Assembly: GCF_019880585.1 (NCBI RefSeq)
Contig: NZ_JAINVV010000004.1
Location: 992,001 to 1,056,000 of the forward strand
Direction: 5' to 3'
Length of the DNA stretch: 64,000 nucleotides
DNA from: Sphingomonas colocasiae
GTDB lineage: Bacteria > Pseudomonadota > Alphaproteobacteria > Sphingomonadales > Sphingomonadaceae
Below the pieces are notes generated by a model that ran no database searches, was not told the origin of the DNA, and saw nothing but the letters and a program-made list of their open reading frames with translations. This document shows positions 35,493 through 44,431 of this stretch, piece by piece (position 1 is the stretch's first letter; every line of letters begins with the position of its first letter). The position numbers and the translations under genes were made by a program.

Positions 35493-35555
35493 AGCCGCTT
35501 TCCGGGCGCGGGCCACTCCGCGCCTTGTTTTTTCGAGAAGCAGAGGCATCAGAGA

Positions 35556-35819
35556 ATGGCGAACACGCCGCAGGCAAAGAAGCGCATCCGCCGCAACGAG
35601 CGTCGCGCCGAGATCAACGGCAACCGCATCGGCCGTATCCGTACTTTCATCAAGAAAGTGGAAGCCGCGCTCGAAGCCGGCAAGAAGGATGATGCGGCCA
35701 CTGCGCTCGCCGCTGCCCAGCCGGAGCTGGCGCGTGGCGTCGCCAAGGGCGTGCTCCACAAGAATACCGCGTCGCGCAAGTTCGCGCGCCTGACCAAGCG
35801 AGTCGCCGCGCTCGGCTGA
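35556..35819 (+). CDS. rpsT: 30S ribosomal protein S20
   Basis: An 87-residue basic ribosomal protein ([17 protein letters not shown]) that binds 16S rRNA early in 30S assembly. Its length is typical. A strong terminator follows, and dnaA is next on the same strand, an order seen in other alphaproteobacteria. Confidence 0.97.
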   Translation: MANTPQAKKRIRRNERRAEINGNRIGRIRTFIKKVEAALEAGKKDDAATALAAAQPELARGVAKGVLHKNTASRKFARLTKRVAALG

Positions 35820-35843
35820 GTCGTTTCGGCTTTCAGAGTTCGG

Positions 35844-35876
35844 AGCCCGTCGGCAGTTTTGCCGGCGGGCTTTTTT
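35844..35876 (+). terminator. rpsT: rpsT intrinsic terminator
   Basis: Arms GCCCGTCGGC and GCCGGCGGGC with an AGTTTT loop, followed by six T, 25 bases after the rpsT stop. A clear Rho-independent terminator. Confidence 0.92.
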
Positions 35877-35916
35877 CATTTTTCCGTCACGCGATTGTAA
35901 CGTCAGCTTTTCCCGC

Positions 35917-36088
35917 GATTCGCGATGGTTACGATTCGGCATCGATTCTAAAATCGTTTAAAACCAATATGTTGACGGATATCGCGGATTTCCGCCGTCA
36001 AGCATCTTTATTTCAAATTTTTGACATGGCCGGCCTTGATCCCGGACCCAGACCGTCTCACAAAACCCCTCTTGCCGGCGATCGAATC
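35917..36088. promoter_or_regulatory. cluster of GANTC methylation sites before dnaA
   Basis: The 393 bases between rpsT and dnaA hold GATTC at 35917, 35933 and 35944 and GAATC at 36084. GANTC is the site of CcrM methylase in alphaproteobacteria, where methylation tunes dnaA expression in Caulobacter. The middle is A+T-rich with an inverted pair TTGACGG/CCGTCAA at about 35972-36001. I found no DnaA box (TTATCCACA-like), so I do not call an origin. Confidence 0.5.
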
Positions 36089-36212
36089 GGTTTCCGGAAC
36101 AGCACACCTTAGCGTTTCCGCGCCGCGACCAGTTGTTCCGGCCGTGGGATCGCTGTGCGAGCGAACTGGCGGGGGGCTGCCCGCGTGAATGAAGGGTGAG
36201 GGTTCAAGCATA

Positions 36213-37613
36213 ATGGCGTTGGGAGGCGATGGACTGGCGGTGGAAGGCACGACGCTTGCTCAGGCGTGGGAAGCCGTCCGGACAGGCCTGCGCCGGGATT
36301 GCGGCGCGCGTACCTTCGATCATTGGCTGAAGCCGATCGGGCTCGGCCGTTTCCGTGCCGCCGACGCCACCGTCGAACTGGTCCTCCCTTCGGCGTTCAT
36401 GGCGCGCTGGGTCGAGTCGCATTTCTCCGAACGCCTGGCATTGGCATGGCGCGCAGCGAATTGCGGCGTCCGTGCCGTCGAAATCGTCGCCGGAGAGGGC
36501 GAGTCGCGCGCCGTCTACGCCGCGCCGGTCGAAGTCCCTGCCGACGAGGCGCCCGTGGCTGCGGAAGCGGCCGGTGCTGCTCCGGCATCCGGCAGCCTGC
36601 TCGATCCGCGCTTCACCTTCGACACTTTCGTCGCCGGCGAAGCCAATGCGCTTGCGGCGAACGCGGCGCGGATGCTGGGAGAGGGCGGAGCGGTGCTCTT
36701 CAATCCGCTCTTCATCCATGGCGGCACCGGACAGGGCAAGACCCACCTGATGCACGCGATCGGCCATGCCTTTCGCAGCCATAATCCTCAGGCGAACATC
36801 CTCTACATGTCCGCCGAGAAGTTCATGGTCGAATTCGTCTCGGCGATGCGCGCGAAGGATACGCTGGGCTTCAAGGCGCGGCTGCGGTCGGCCGACCTGC
36901 TGATGATCGACGATATCCAGTTCATCGCGGGCAAGGGATCGACGCAGGAGGAATTCCTCCACACCGTCAACGAGATCATGACGAGCGGGCGCCGGCTGGT
37001 GATCGGCGCGGATCGTTCGCCGCAGGCGCTCGAGGGCGTCGAGGGGCGCATTCTGTCGCGCCTGTCGATGGGATTGGTCGCGGACATCAAGCCTGCGGAC
37101 CATGCGCTCCGGCTCGCCATCCTGCAGCGCAAGGCGGCGACGGTGCAGGGCGTCACCATCCCGGAGGATGTGATCGAGATGCTGGCGCATCGCATCGCGA
37201 GCAACATCCGCGAGATGGAGGGGGCGCTCAACCGCGTCGTGGCTTATGGCCAGCTCAACTGCAGGCCGATCGATATCGAGTTCGCGCAGGAAGTGTTGGC
37301 CGATGTGCTGCAGGCCAGCCAGCGCCGCGTCACGATCGACGAGATCCAGCGCCGGGTGTGCGCGCATTTCAACATCCGCCAGAACGACATGGTGTCGGCG
37401 CGCCGTGCGCGCGCAGTCGCGCGCCCGCGCCAGATCGCCATGTATCTGGCGAAGCGGATGACGCCGCGCTCGCTGCCCGAAATCGGACGCAAGTTCGGCG
37501 GCCGCGACCATACGACGGTGATCTATGCGGTTCGCCAGATCGAGAAGCTGCGCGAAAGCGATATCGATATCGACAAGGATGTCCGCTCGCTGATCCGCGA
37601 ACTGGAGAGCTGA
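36213..37613 (+). CDS. dnaA: chromosomal replication initiator DnaA
   Basis: A 466-residue AAA+ initiator. Domain I opens with AWEAVRTGLRRDCGARTFDHWLKP; domain III has Walker A GGTGQGKTH and Walker B LLMIDDIQF; domain IV ends with RARAVARPRQIAMYL and the signature FGGRDHTTVIYA that reads DnaA boxes. ATG 36213 is preferred because AGGGTGAGGG precedes it; another in-frame ATG lies 24 bases upstream. Four GANTC sites lie before the gene and a terminator follows. Confidence 0.96.
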   Translation: MALGGDGLAVEGTTLAQAWEAVRTGLRRDCGARTFDHWLKPIGLGRFRAADATVELVLPSAFMARWVESHFSERLALAWRAANCGVRAVEIVAGEGESRAVYAAPVEVPADEAPVAAEAAGAAPASGSLLDPRFTFDTFVAGEANALAANAARMLGEGGAVLFNPLFIHGGTGQGKTHLMHAIGHAFRSHNPQANILYMSAEKFMVEFVSAMRAKDTLGFKARLRSADLLMIDDIQFIAGKGSTQEEFLHTVNEIMTSGRRLVIGADRSPQALEGVEGRILSRLSMGLVADIKPADHALRLAILQRKAATVQGVTIPEDVIEMLAHRIASNIREMEGALNRVVAYGQLNCRPIDIEFAQEVLADVLQASQRRVTIDEIQRRVCAHFNIRQNDMVSARRARAVARPRQIAMYLAKRMTPRSLPEIGRKFGGRDHTTVIYAVRQIEKLRESDIDIDKDVRSLIRELES

Positions 37614-37662
37614 AGGGCGGAGCGCCCGTCGGGTGCTGTATCCCGCAGCGTCCGCATTTCAA

Positions 37663-37702
37663 AAGAAAGGGCGCCGTGCCGGATTGGCAAGGCGCCCTTT
37701 TC
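37663..37702 (+). terminator. dnaA: dnaA intrinsic terminator
   Basis: Arms GGGCGCC (37669) and GGCGCCC (37691) with a 15-base loop and a TTTT run, 50 bases after the dnaA stop. It may serve both the dnaA transcript and the convergent DUF4136 gene, because an A-run precedes the left arm. Confidence 0.8.
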
Positions 37703-37727
37703 ATATCCGCGATATGAGATGTGGGTG

Positions 37728-38381
37728 TCAGCCCTTGGGCGGGGGCGGAACGGTGATCCGCATCGTCTCGCCCGAATTGCCCGGGAAACCCGTGAACATC
37801 GCTTCGACGAGATTCGGTACGAGATAGGTCAGGTCGTCGCTGCGCGACTGCGCCTTGGCCTCACCCTCGAACACGCGCTCGCCGGTGCGGCGCTCGATCA
37901 CCATATCGAGATCGGCTGTGAAGACCGTGTAGCTCTCGACATCGTTATAGCCATAGCCACCGAAGAGGAACGGATCGTGGAAGCCGTAGATGAAGCCGCC
38001 ACGGCCCCAGCGGCGATAGGGGCCCCAGAAGAAGGGATCGCGATTCCAGCCCGCGCCATAGGCGAAGGGTGAACTGCGGATCTTCTCGCGGCCCTTGTCG
38101 ACGCCATAGTCGAGCTTGACGAGCAGGCTGGCGCTGGCCGGCGATTCCGCGCGGACATAGCCCTGATCGGCCAGCCGCGCTTCGACGAGCCGGGCATATT
38201 GGGCGAACTCAAGGCTGCCCTGCAATGCGGGGTCGCGCGCGACGACTGCGAAGCTCTGGCCCTGCGGCGTCGGCATTTGCTGGAAGCGGGTGACGTTGGA
38301 CGTCAGCCCGGTGGTGCAGCCGCCAAGCGCGATCAGGGCGATCGGTGCGGCGGCCAACACGATTTTACGGACGATAGACAT
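37728..38381 (-). CDS. DUF4136 lipoprotein
   Basis: A 217-residue exported protein with a lipoprotein signal (LIALGGC, cysteine 22). The mature chain is the DUF4136 domain, seen in many envelope lipoproteins of unknown role, with an aromatic/glycine-rich stretch WNRDPFFWGPYRRWGRGGF. ATG 38381 starts the signal cleanly; an upstream in-frame start is less likely. Probably anchored in the outer membrane. Confidence 0.82.
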   Translation of the reverse strand: MSIVRKIVLAAAPIALIALGGCTTGLTSNVTRFQQMPTPQGQSFAVVARDPALQGSLEFAQYARLVEARLADQGYVRAESPASASLLVKLDYGVDKGREKIRSSPFAYGAGWNRDPFFWGPYRRWGRGGFIYGFHDPFLFGGYGYNDVESYTVFTADLDMVIERRTGERVFEGEAKAQSRSDDLTYLVPNLVEAMFTGFPGNSGETMRITVPPPPKG

Positions 38382-38511
38382 GACCTTGACCCTTCGGGGT
38401 GAAACCATTCGATGTTTCAGTGACGTAGACGTTTATGTCAAACCGCATGAATAGCGATTGAACGCACCGCTGATCGATGAGGTTGCACGCTTCGTCCGCC
38501 TTGGCCAGCGA

Positions 38512-39510
38512 TTATCGCCCCCTGACCAGACCCAGCGCATCATAGGCGGCGTCGAGCGTCGGTTGCGCCAATGTCCGCGCCTTCTGGGCGCCGAGCGCCA
38601 GATAGTCGTCGAGCTGCGCGGTATCGCTGCGCAGCTCATTGTAGCGCGCTGTGATCGGGCCGAGCACGGTCACCATCAGATCGGCGAGCGCCGGCTTGAA
38701 CTGGCCGAAGCCCTGGCCCGCATATTGGGCGAGCACGGCTTCCGGCGTCGTGTCCGCCAGGGTCGCATAGATATTGACCAGATTGCGCGCTTCCGGGCGG
38801 CCTTCCAGCGCATCCTCATTGTCGGGCAGCGGCTCGGGATCGGTCTTGGCCTTGCGGATCTTCTGGGCGATCGTATCGGTATCGTCGGCCAGGTTGATGC
38901 GGCTCATGTCCGACGGATCGGACTTGGACATTTTCGCGGTGCCGTCGCGCAGCGACATGATCCGCGCCGCCGTCTTGGGAATATAGGCGTCGGGGATCGT
39001 GAACACGTCGCGTCCGAAATCCTGGTTGAACTTGATCGCGATGTCGCGCGTCAGTTCCAGATGCTGGCGCTGATCCTCGCCCACGGGCACATGGGTCGAC
39101 TGATAGAGCAGGATGTCCGCCGCCTGGAGCACGGGATAGACATAGAGCGCCGCGCTCGCGCTCTCGCGGTTCTTGCCCGATTTTTCCTTGAACTGGGTCA
39201 TGCGATTGAGCCAGCCGATCCGCGCGGTGCCGTTGAGCAGCCAGGCCAATTCTGGATGGGCGGGCACCTGCGCCTGATTGAACAGGATCGACCGGTTGGG
39301 ATCGATGCCCGACGCGATCAGCGCCGCCGCCATGTCGCGGGTGTTGCGCGTCAGTTCGGCAGGGTCGTTGTGGATCGAGATCGCATGAAGATCGGCCAGG
39401 AAATAGAGGCATTCGGCCTCGTCCTGCATCTTCACCCAATTCTTGATCGCGCCCAGATAATTGCCGAGGTGGAGATTCCCGGTGGTCTGGATTCCAGAAA
39501 GGACGCGCAT
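38512..39510 (-). CDS. trpS: tryptophanyl-tRNA synthetase
   Basis: A 332-residue class I aminoacyl-tRNA synthetase. The HIGH-type motif is [11 protein letters not shown] and the KMSKS loop is AKMSKSD. ATG 39510 shares its A with the murJ stop (TGATG), so translation is coupled. An upstream in-frame start would run into murJ. Confidence 0.96.
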   Translation of the reverse strand: MRVLSGIQTTGNLHLGNYLGAIKNWVKMQDEAECLYFLADLHAISIHNDPAELTRNTRDMAAALIASGIDPNRSILFNQAQVPAHPELAWLLNGTARIGWLNRMTQFKEKSGKNRESASAALYVYPVLQAADILLYQSTHVPVGEDQRQHLELTRDIAIKFNQDFGRDVFTIPDAYIPKTAARIMSLRDGTAKMSKSDPSDMSRINLADDTDTIAQKIRKAKTDPEPLPDNEDALEGRPEARNLVNIYATLADTTPEAVLAQYAGQGFGQFKPALADLMVTVLGPITARYNELRSDTAQLDDYLALGAQKARTLAQPTLDAAYDALGLVRGR

Positions 39511-41066
39511 CAGACAGCTTTCTTCTTGCGGAGGAGGATAAGGATCGCGTTGCGGTCGATGCCGCCCACGACGAATGCGGTAGCGAAATAAACGAAGCCG
39601 CCGACGCCGCAGAGTGCCACCACACCGATCATGCGCTGGCCGACGGAGCCCGCGAACCAGTCGCCCAGCAGCGAGCGGGTGCCCCATAAAGCGGCAGCCA
39701 TGACGAGGCCCGACAGCAATTGCCGGCCGATCCGGCTCCACAACCAGCCTTCGATACGGAAATGCCCGCGACGGCTGAGGATGACGTAGAGCATGATCGC
39801 GTTGAGCCAGGAGCAGGCGGAGATCGCCATGGCGAGGCCATAGATGCCGAAGGGTGGAATCAGCGCGAAATTGAGGACGACATTGGCGATCAGCACGATC
39901 GCCGCGGTCTTGACCGGCGTTTTCGTGTCCTTGCGCGCATAGAAGCCGGGCGTGATCACCTTGACCAGCACATAGGCGGGCAGGCCCGAAGCGATCAGTG
40001 CGAGGACATTGCCGGTCACCATCGCGTCATAGGCGGTGAAACGGCCGCCCTGGAACAGCGCGGCGACAAGCGGCGGCGCGGCGACGCCGAGCGCGATCGC
40101 CGCCGGCAGGCAGAGCAGCATCGAGAGATCGACGGCCTGTCCCTGGACCTTGGCCGCCTCGCCCGGATTGTCCTGACTGATGAAGCGGCTGATATGCGGC
40201 AGGATCGCGGTGCCAAGCGCGGTGCCGATCACCGACAGCGGCAACTGGTTCAACCGGTCCGAATAATTGAGATAGCTCATGGAGCCTTCGGGAAGCCGCG
40301 TGGCGAAGAACGTGTCGATCAGCTGGCTGATCTGGTAGACGCCTGCGCCGAGCGTGGCCGGGATCACGACGACGAAGAACTGCCGGACGTCGGGCGTCAT
40401 CTTCGGGCGGCGCAGGGTCAGCGAGACGCCGGCCTTGCGCGCGCTGTTCCACAACAGCAGCAATTGCAGCACGCCGCCTGCGGTAACGCCGACGGCAAGC
40501 GCGGTGGCGCTCCGTTCGCCGCCGGTGGGCACCACCAGCAGCGCGATCAACATGGCGACATTGAGCAGGGCGGGCGCGAAGGCGGCGGCCGCGAATTTGG
40601 TCAGCGAATTGAGGATGCCCGAGAAGAAGGACACCAGACTGATCAGCAACAGATAGAGAAAGGTGATCCTGCTGAGGAACACCGTCAGCGCGAACTTCTC
40701 GGGTTCGTCGGCATAGCCCGATGCGATCGCCCACACGAACAGCGGCATCGCCACTTCGAAGATCGCCGTGAACACGAGAAGCGCGGGGACGAAAAAGGCC
40801 AGCACCTCTTCCGAGAAGCGCTTGGCCTCCTCCATGCCACCGGGTCCGTGGAAGCGCTGGCTGAACAGCGGCACGAAGCCGGCGGAAAAGGCGCCTTCGC
40901 CGAACAGGCGGCGGAAGGTGTTGGGCAGGCGAAAGGCGACCAGGAAGGCGTCGGCGGCGCCGCTCGCACCCATGATGCGTGACATCAGCATTTCGCGCGC
41001 GAAGCCAAAGACGCGGCTGACCATGGTCAGCCCCCCGATCGTGCCCATCGATTTGAGGAGGTTCAT
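39510..41066 (-). CDS. murJ: lipid II flippase MurJ
   Basis: A 518-residue inner-membrane MOP-family protein with fourteen predicted spans that flips lipid II for peptidoglycan synthesis. The N terminus [19 protein letters not shown] is the usual MurJ start. The murJ-trpS pair is a common alphaproteobacterial arrangement. A dispersed repeat and a palindrome lie in the gap upstream toward secB. Confidence 0.95.
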   Translation of the reverse strand: MNLLKSMGTIGGLTMVSRVFGFAREMLMSRIMGASGAADAFLVAFRLPNTFRRLFGEGAFSAGFVPLFSQRFHGPGGMEEAKRFSEEVLAFFVPALLVFTAIFEVAMPLFVWAIASGYADEPEKFALTVFLSRITFLYLLLISLVSFFSGILNSLTKFAAAAFAPALLNVAMLIALLVVPTGGERSATALAVGVTAGGVLQLLLLWNSARKAGVSLTLRRPKMTPDVRQFFVVVIPATLGAGVYQISQLIDTFFATRLPEGSMSYLNYSDRLNQLPLSVIGTALGTAILPHISRFISQDNPGEAAKVQGQAVDLSMLLCLPAAIALGVAAPPLVAALFQGGRFTAYDAMVTGNVLALIASGLPAYVLVKVITPGFYARKDTKTPVKTAAIVLIANVVLNFALIPPFGIYGLAMAISACSWLNAIMLYVILSRRGHFRIEGWLWSRIGRQLLSGLVMAAALWGTRSLLGDWFAGSVGQRMIGVVALCGVGGFVYFATAFVVGGIDRNAILILLRKKKAV

Positions 41067-41081
41067 CCCATGCTCCTCCCT

Positions 41082-41144
41082 GGAGCCCGATCGCTTGAGG
41101 TGGAAGCGCTTGGCGCTTCCACCGATGGCGTGGATCGGGCTCTA
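41082..41144. repeat. dispersed palindromic repeat (second family), copy 2
   Basis: Outer arms GAGCCCGATC and GATCGGGCTC, inner arms GGTGGAAGCGC and GCGCTTCCACC. It is the reverse complement of the copies at 18322 and 60943 and lies between murJ and secB. The perfect pairing and short loop could fold as RNA at the end of the secB transcript. Confidence 0.72.
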
Positions 41145-41159
41145 TTCCTAATGGTTTGA

Positions 41160-41180
41160 GACCATGATGTGATCATGGTC
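41160..41180. repeat. perfect nine-base inverted repeat after secB
   Basis: GACCATGAT and ATCATGGTC around GTG, 11 bases beyond the secB stop on the secB side. It may be the secB terminator stem, without a T-run, or an operator for murJ. Confidence 0.4.
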
Positions 41181-41190
41181 CTGGCCCTGA

Positions 41191-41703
41191 TCAGGCCTGG
41201 CCGCCGGTTTCCGCGGTGGCCAGATCGGTCTGTGCCTGGACCTGGCTCATGTAGAGGCCGCCGAAATCGATCGGCTCCAGCATCAGCGGCGGGAAGCCGC
41301 CGTCGCGCACCGCGTCGGCAAGGATGCGACGGGCGAAGGGGAACAGGATGCGGGGCGCTTCCGCGAGCAGGAAGGGCTGAAGCTGTTCGTCGGGAATGTT
41401 GCGCAGCCCGAAGAGGCCGGCATAGGCAAGCTCGACCTGGAAGGCCACCTGGCCGTCCTCCGCCTCGGCGCGCGCGTCGATCTTCAGCACGACCTCATGG
41501 ACGTCCTCGCCGACCTGATTGGCGCCGATGTTGAACTGGATGTCAATCTTGGGCTGGCCGGGCCACTGATAGACGGCCGGCGAATTGGGGTTCTCGAACG
41601 AGAAATCCTTCACATATTGCGAAATGACGCCGACCTGGGGGAGGGTGTCCTCACCGTTCGCCAGCGGCTCGTTCTGGTTGATCGCGCCTTCTTCTTCGGC
41701 CAT
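41191..41703 (-). CDS. secB: protein-export chaperone SecB
   Basis: A 170-residue SecB chaperone that keeps exported proteins unfolded and hands them to SecA. Typical segments are QYVKDFSFENPN and DIQFNIGANQ, and the C terminus contains FPPLMLEPIDF. ATG 41703 gives the normal length. It is divergent from the Tim44-domain gene. Confidence 0.95.
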   Translation of the reverse strand: MAEEEGAINQNEPLANGEDTLPQVGVISQYVKDFSFENPNSPAVYQWPGQPKIDIQFNIGANQVGEDVHEVVLKIDARAEAEDGQVAFQVELAYAGLFGLRNIPDEQLQPFLLAEAPRILFPFARRILADAVRDGGFPPLMLEPIDFGGLYMSQVQAQTDLATAETGGQA

Positions 41704-41863
41704 GTCCCGATAGTCCTCGATACCTTGAAAAGATGTCGCGCGCGCTAGCAGGCGCCGTTGCCAAGGGCAATGCCGGGCAGTGCGGAACCGCATTGTTGGA
41801 CGATGATTTGAAACGTACGCGTCAAGCGCCTATGTAGAGGGGCGACGCGCGATCGGAGGTTTT

Positions 41864-42517
41864 GTGGTAACGGTTGTCATTCTTGCCCTGGTGACGCTTT
41901 TCCTGGCTTTCAGGCTCTATGCCGTGCTGGGCAAGCGGACTGGCCATGAGCAGCAGCCGCTGCCGCGCACCGCCGACGAACGCATCGCGCCCGCACGGCC
42001 CAGCGCGCCGATTCCCGACATCAGCCCGGAAGCGCGTGCCGTGGGCGATCCGTCGGTCGGCCCGGCCGCGATCCGCGGCGTCCGCGCGATCGCCGGCATC
42101 GATCCCCAGTTCGATCCCGCCCGCTTCGTCGAGGGCGCGAAGGCTGCTTATCGGATGGTGCTGGAAGCCTATTGGTCGGGTGACGAGGCGACGCTCGCCG
42201 AACTCGTCGGCGACGATGTGCGCACCGCCTTTGCCGAAGCGATCGCCGATCGCAAGGCTGCCGGCCAGGTGCTCGACAACCGGCTGGTCACCATCGAAAG
42301 CGCGATGATCTCCGATGCCGAGGTGCAGGGGCAGACGGCTTACGTCACCGTGCGCTTCGATGCCGATATCGCGGCGGTGACGCGCGATCTGGAGGGCAAT
42401 GTCATCGCCGGTTCGCTGAGCGACGCGGTGCCCACCCATGATGTCTGGACGTTCAGCCGCAATCTGCGCTCGAACGATCCCAACTGGATCCTGACCGACA
42501 CCGACGAGGCGTCCTGA
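41864..42517 (+). CDS. Tim44-domain membrane protein
   Basis: A 217-residue protein with one N-terminal membrane span (VTVVILALVTLFLAFRLYAVLG) and a C-terminal Tim44-like domain (FVEGAKAAYRMVLEAYWSGDEATL through VWTFSRNL). Relatives in alphaproteobacteria lie beside secB and act in the inner membrane, perhaps in protein export; the exact role is unknown. A GTG start at 41864 follows a GGAGG ribosome site. Confidence 0.85.
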   Translation: MVTVVILALVTLFLAFRLYAVLGKRTGHEQQPLPRTADERIAPARPSAPIPDISPEARAVGDPSVGPAAIRGVRAIAGIDPQFDPARFVEGAKAAYRMVLEAYWSGDEATLAELVGDDVRTAFAEAIADRKAAGQVLDNRLVTIESAMISDAEVQGQTAYVTVRFDADIAAVTRDLEGNVIAGSLSDAVPTHDVWTFSRNLRSNDPNWILTDTDEAS

Positions 42518-42519
42518 TC

Positions 42520-43818
42520 ATGGCGCTCTGGCGGGGGGCGGCGACTTCAGTCGCCGTGTTGACGCTTGCCGCCTGTTCGGGGGCGATCGTTCCGCCATCG
42601 GCGAATGCGCCGGCGCGGTCGCAGCCCGCCCGGCCCCAGGTTCAGCCTGAACAACCGGAACGGGCCGCGCGCCCGCAACCTGCGACCCCTGTCGCGGCGG
42701 TGCCGACCACGGCTCCGCCCGCAGACTCGGTCAATGCCCGTACCCAGGGCGTCGTCGCCGGCATCGCGGTCGCCAAGCTCGAGATCGGGGACGCGCAGGC
42801 GCGCAGGGCGCTGCTCGCCTTCCGCATTTCCTGCCCCTCGGTCCAGCGCCGCACGGATGCGAGCGGGCTGACGCGCGGCAGCGACTGGGCGCCCGCCTGC
42901 GCGGCGGCGGCCAACTGGCCCGACAGCGATGCACCCGGCTTTTTCCGGCGCAATTTCGAGACGGTGCAGATCGGCACCGGGGCCGCGCACGCCACCGGCT
43001 ATTTCGAGCCGGAAATTCGTGGTTCGCGTGAAAAACGCCCCGGTTATGAGGTGCCGGTCTATCGCCGCCCGCCCGATCTGATCGATGTCGATCTGGGTCA
43101 GTTCAACGATGCGCTGAAGGGCAAGCGTATCCGGGGGCGCGTCGATCGCAGCAGTTTCGTGCCCTATTATGATCGCACCCAGATCGAAGAAGGCGCGCTT
43201 GCCGGCCGGGGCCTCGAAATCGCTTGGGCGGCCGACCCGGTCGAATTCTTCTTCCTCCAGATCCAGGGATCCGGCCGCCTACTGCTGCCCGATGGCAGCG
43301 TGATGCGCATCGGCTACGACAATCAGAACGGACGCGATTATACCGGGATCGGCAAGCTGCTGATCGATCGCGGTGAAATTCCGCGCGGCCAGGGGTCCAT
43401 GCAGGGCATCATGGCCTATCTGCGCGCCGATCCCGTGAAGGGCCAGGCGGCGATGCGCGAGAATAAGAGCTTCGTCTTCTTCCGCGAACTGACCGGGGCG
43501 GGGCCGCTGGGCTCGCTGGGCCTGCCGGTCACCGGTCGCGCGACCGTCGCCGCCGATCCGGCCTTCGTGCCGCTGGGCGCGCCTGTCTTCCTCTCGCTGG
43601 ATCGAGCGGAGGCTGCGGGGATCTGGGTGGCGCAGGATACGGGCGGGGCCATCAAGGGCGCCAATCGCTTCGACACATTCTGGGGCGCCGGCGCCGATGC
43701 CCGCGCCATTGCCGGCGGCATGTCGGGCCGTGGAACGGCTTTCCTGCTGCTGCCCATCGGCACGCTGGCGCGGCTTGCGGAGGCGACGCCGGGTGGCGGG
43801 ACGACGCCTCGACGCTGA
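42520..43818 (+). CDS. mltA: membrane-bound lytic transglycosylase A
   Basis: A 432-residue outer-membrane lipoprotein (signal ending in LTLAAC) that cuts peptidoglycan glycan strands to leave 1,6-anhydro ends. The MltA domain begins near residue 140 (FETVQIGTGAAHATGYFEPEI), and the 3D domain carries the catalytic aspartate in QDTGGAIKGANRFDTFWG. It starts two bases after the Tim44 gene stop and overlaps the Smr gene by 26 bases. Confidence 0.94.
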   Translation: MALWRGAATSVAVLTLAACSGAIVPPSANAPARSQPARPQVQPEQPERAARPQPATPVAAVPTTAPPADSVNARTQGVVAGIAVAKLEIGDAQARRALLAFRISCPSVQRRTDASGLTRGSDWAPACAAAANWPDSDAPGFFRRNFETVQIGTGAAHATGYFEPEIRGSREKRPGYEVPVYRRPPDLIDVDLGQFNDALKGKRIRGRVDRSSFVPYYDRTQIEEGALAGRGLEIAWAADPVEFFFLQIQGSGRLLLPDGSVMRIGYDNQNGRDYTGIGKLLIDRGEIPRGQGSMQGIMAYLRADPVKGQAAMRENKSFVFFRELTGAGPLGSLGLPVTGRATVAADPAFVPLGAPVFLSLDRAEAAGIWVAQDTGGAIKGANRFDTFWGAGADARAIAGGMSGRGTAFLLLPIGTLARLAEATPGGGTTPRR

Positions 43819-44347
43819 GGAACGCGCGCTGTGGGCGCGCGTGATCGCAAGCGTGACGCCGATCGCCGGACGGGCCGACGCCACCGCGCCGGTTGAACCG
43901 GCCGGCACGGTGGCGCCCGTACGCCGCAAGGCCGCGCCTCTCGAACGGCACGCCTTCGTCGCGGATGTAAACCCGCGTGGCGAAAAGGCGGCCCCCGCGT
44001 CTGCCAATACGCTCGATGGTGGCTGGGATCGACGGTTGCGGCGCGGGGTGATCGATCCGGACATGACCGTCGACCTGCACGGCCATACGCTGGATTCAGC
44101 CTGGCGCATGCTCGATTCAAGCCTGGCACGGGCGATCACCGGCGGCACGCGGGTGATATTGCTGGTCACCGGCAAGCCGCCGCGCGGTGATCGGCGCGGG
44201 CGTGGCGCGATCCGTGGCGTCGTGGGCGATTGGCTGGCTTCGTCCCGTCATGCCGGCCGCATAGCCGCGGTGCGAAACGCGCATCCGCGTCATGGCGGCA
44301 GTGGTGCGCTCTACATCATCCTCAAACGCGACCGCTTAACATCGTAA
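43793..44347 (+). CDS. Smr/MutS2-domain endonuclease-like protein
   Basis: A 184-residue protein with a C-terminal Smr domain: TVDLHGHTLDSAW, VILLVTGK and RHGGSGALYIIL are the expected motifs. Smr proteins nick or bind branched DNA. The likely start is GTG 43793, which has GGAGG nine bases before it and lies inside the last 26 bases of mltA. The first 90 residues are a basic, disordered arm. The mltA-smr pair is common in alphaproteobacteria. Confidence 0.85.
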   Translation: MAGRRLDAEERALWARVIASVTPIAGRADATAPVEPAGTVAPVRRKAAPLERHAFVADVNPRGEKAAPASANTLDGGWDRRLRRGVIDPDMTVDLHGHTLDSAWRMLDSSLARAITGGTRVILLVTGKPPRGDRRGRGAIRGVVGDWLASSRHAGRIAAVRNAHPRHGGSGALYIILKRDRLTS

Positions 44348-44431
44348 AGCCGATCTTTACGGATTTGTGGGAGAAAAAATTAATCCAGATGGCTGGATTG
44401 GGGACACGTCAGTGTCGCGCACCGTGGGAGC

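Noticed and set aside
35820-36212. Replication origin next to dnaA
   Set aside because: The stretch is A+T-rich but I found no DnaA boxes, and in related bacteria the origin often lies elsewhere.
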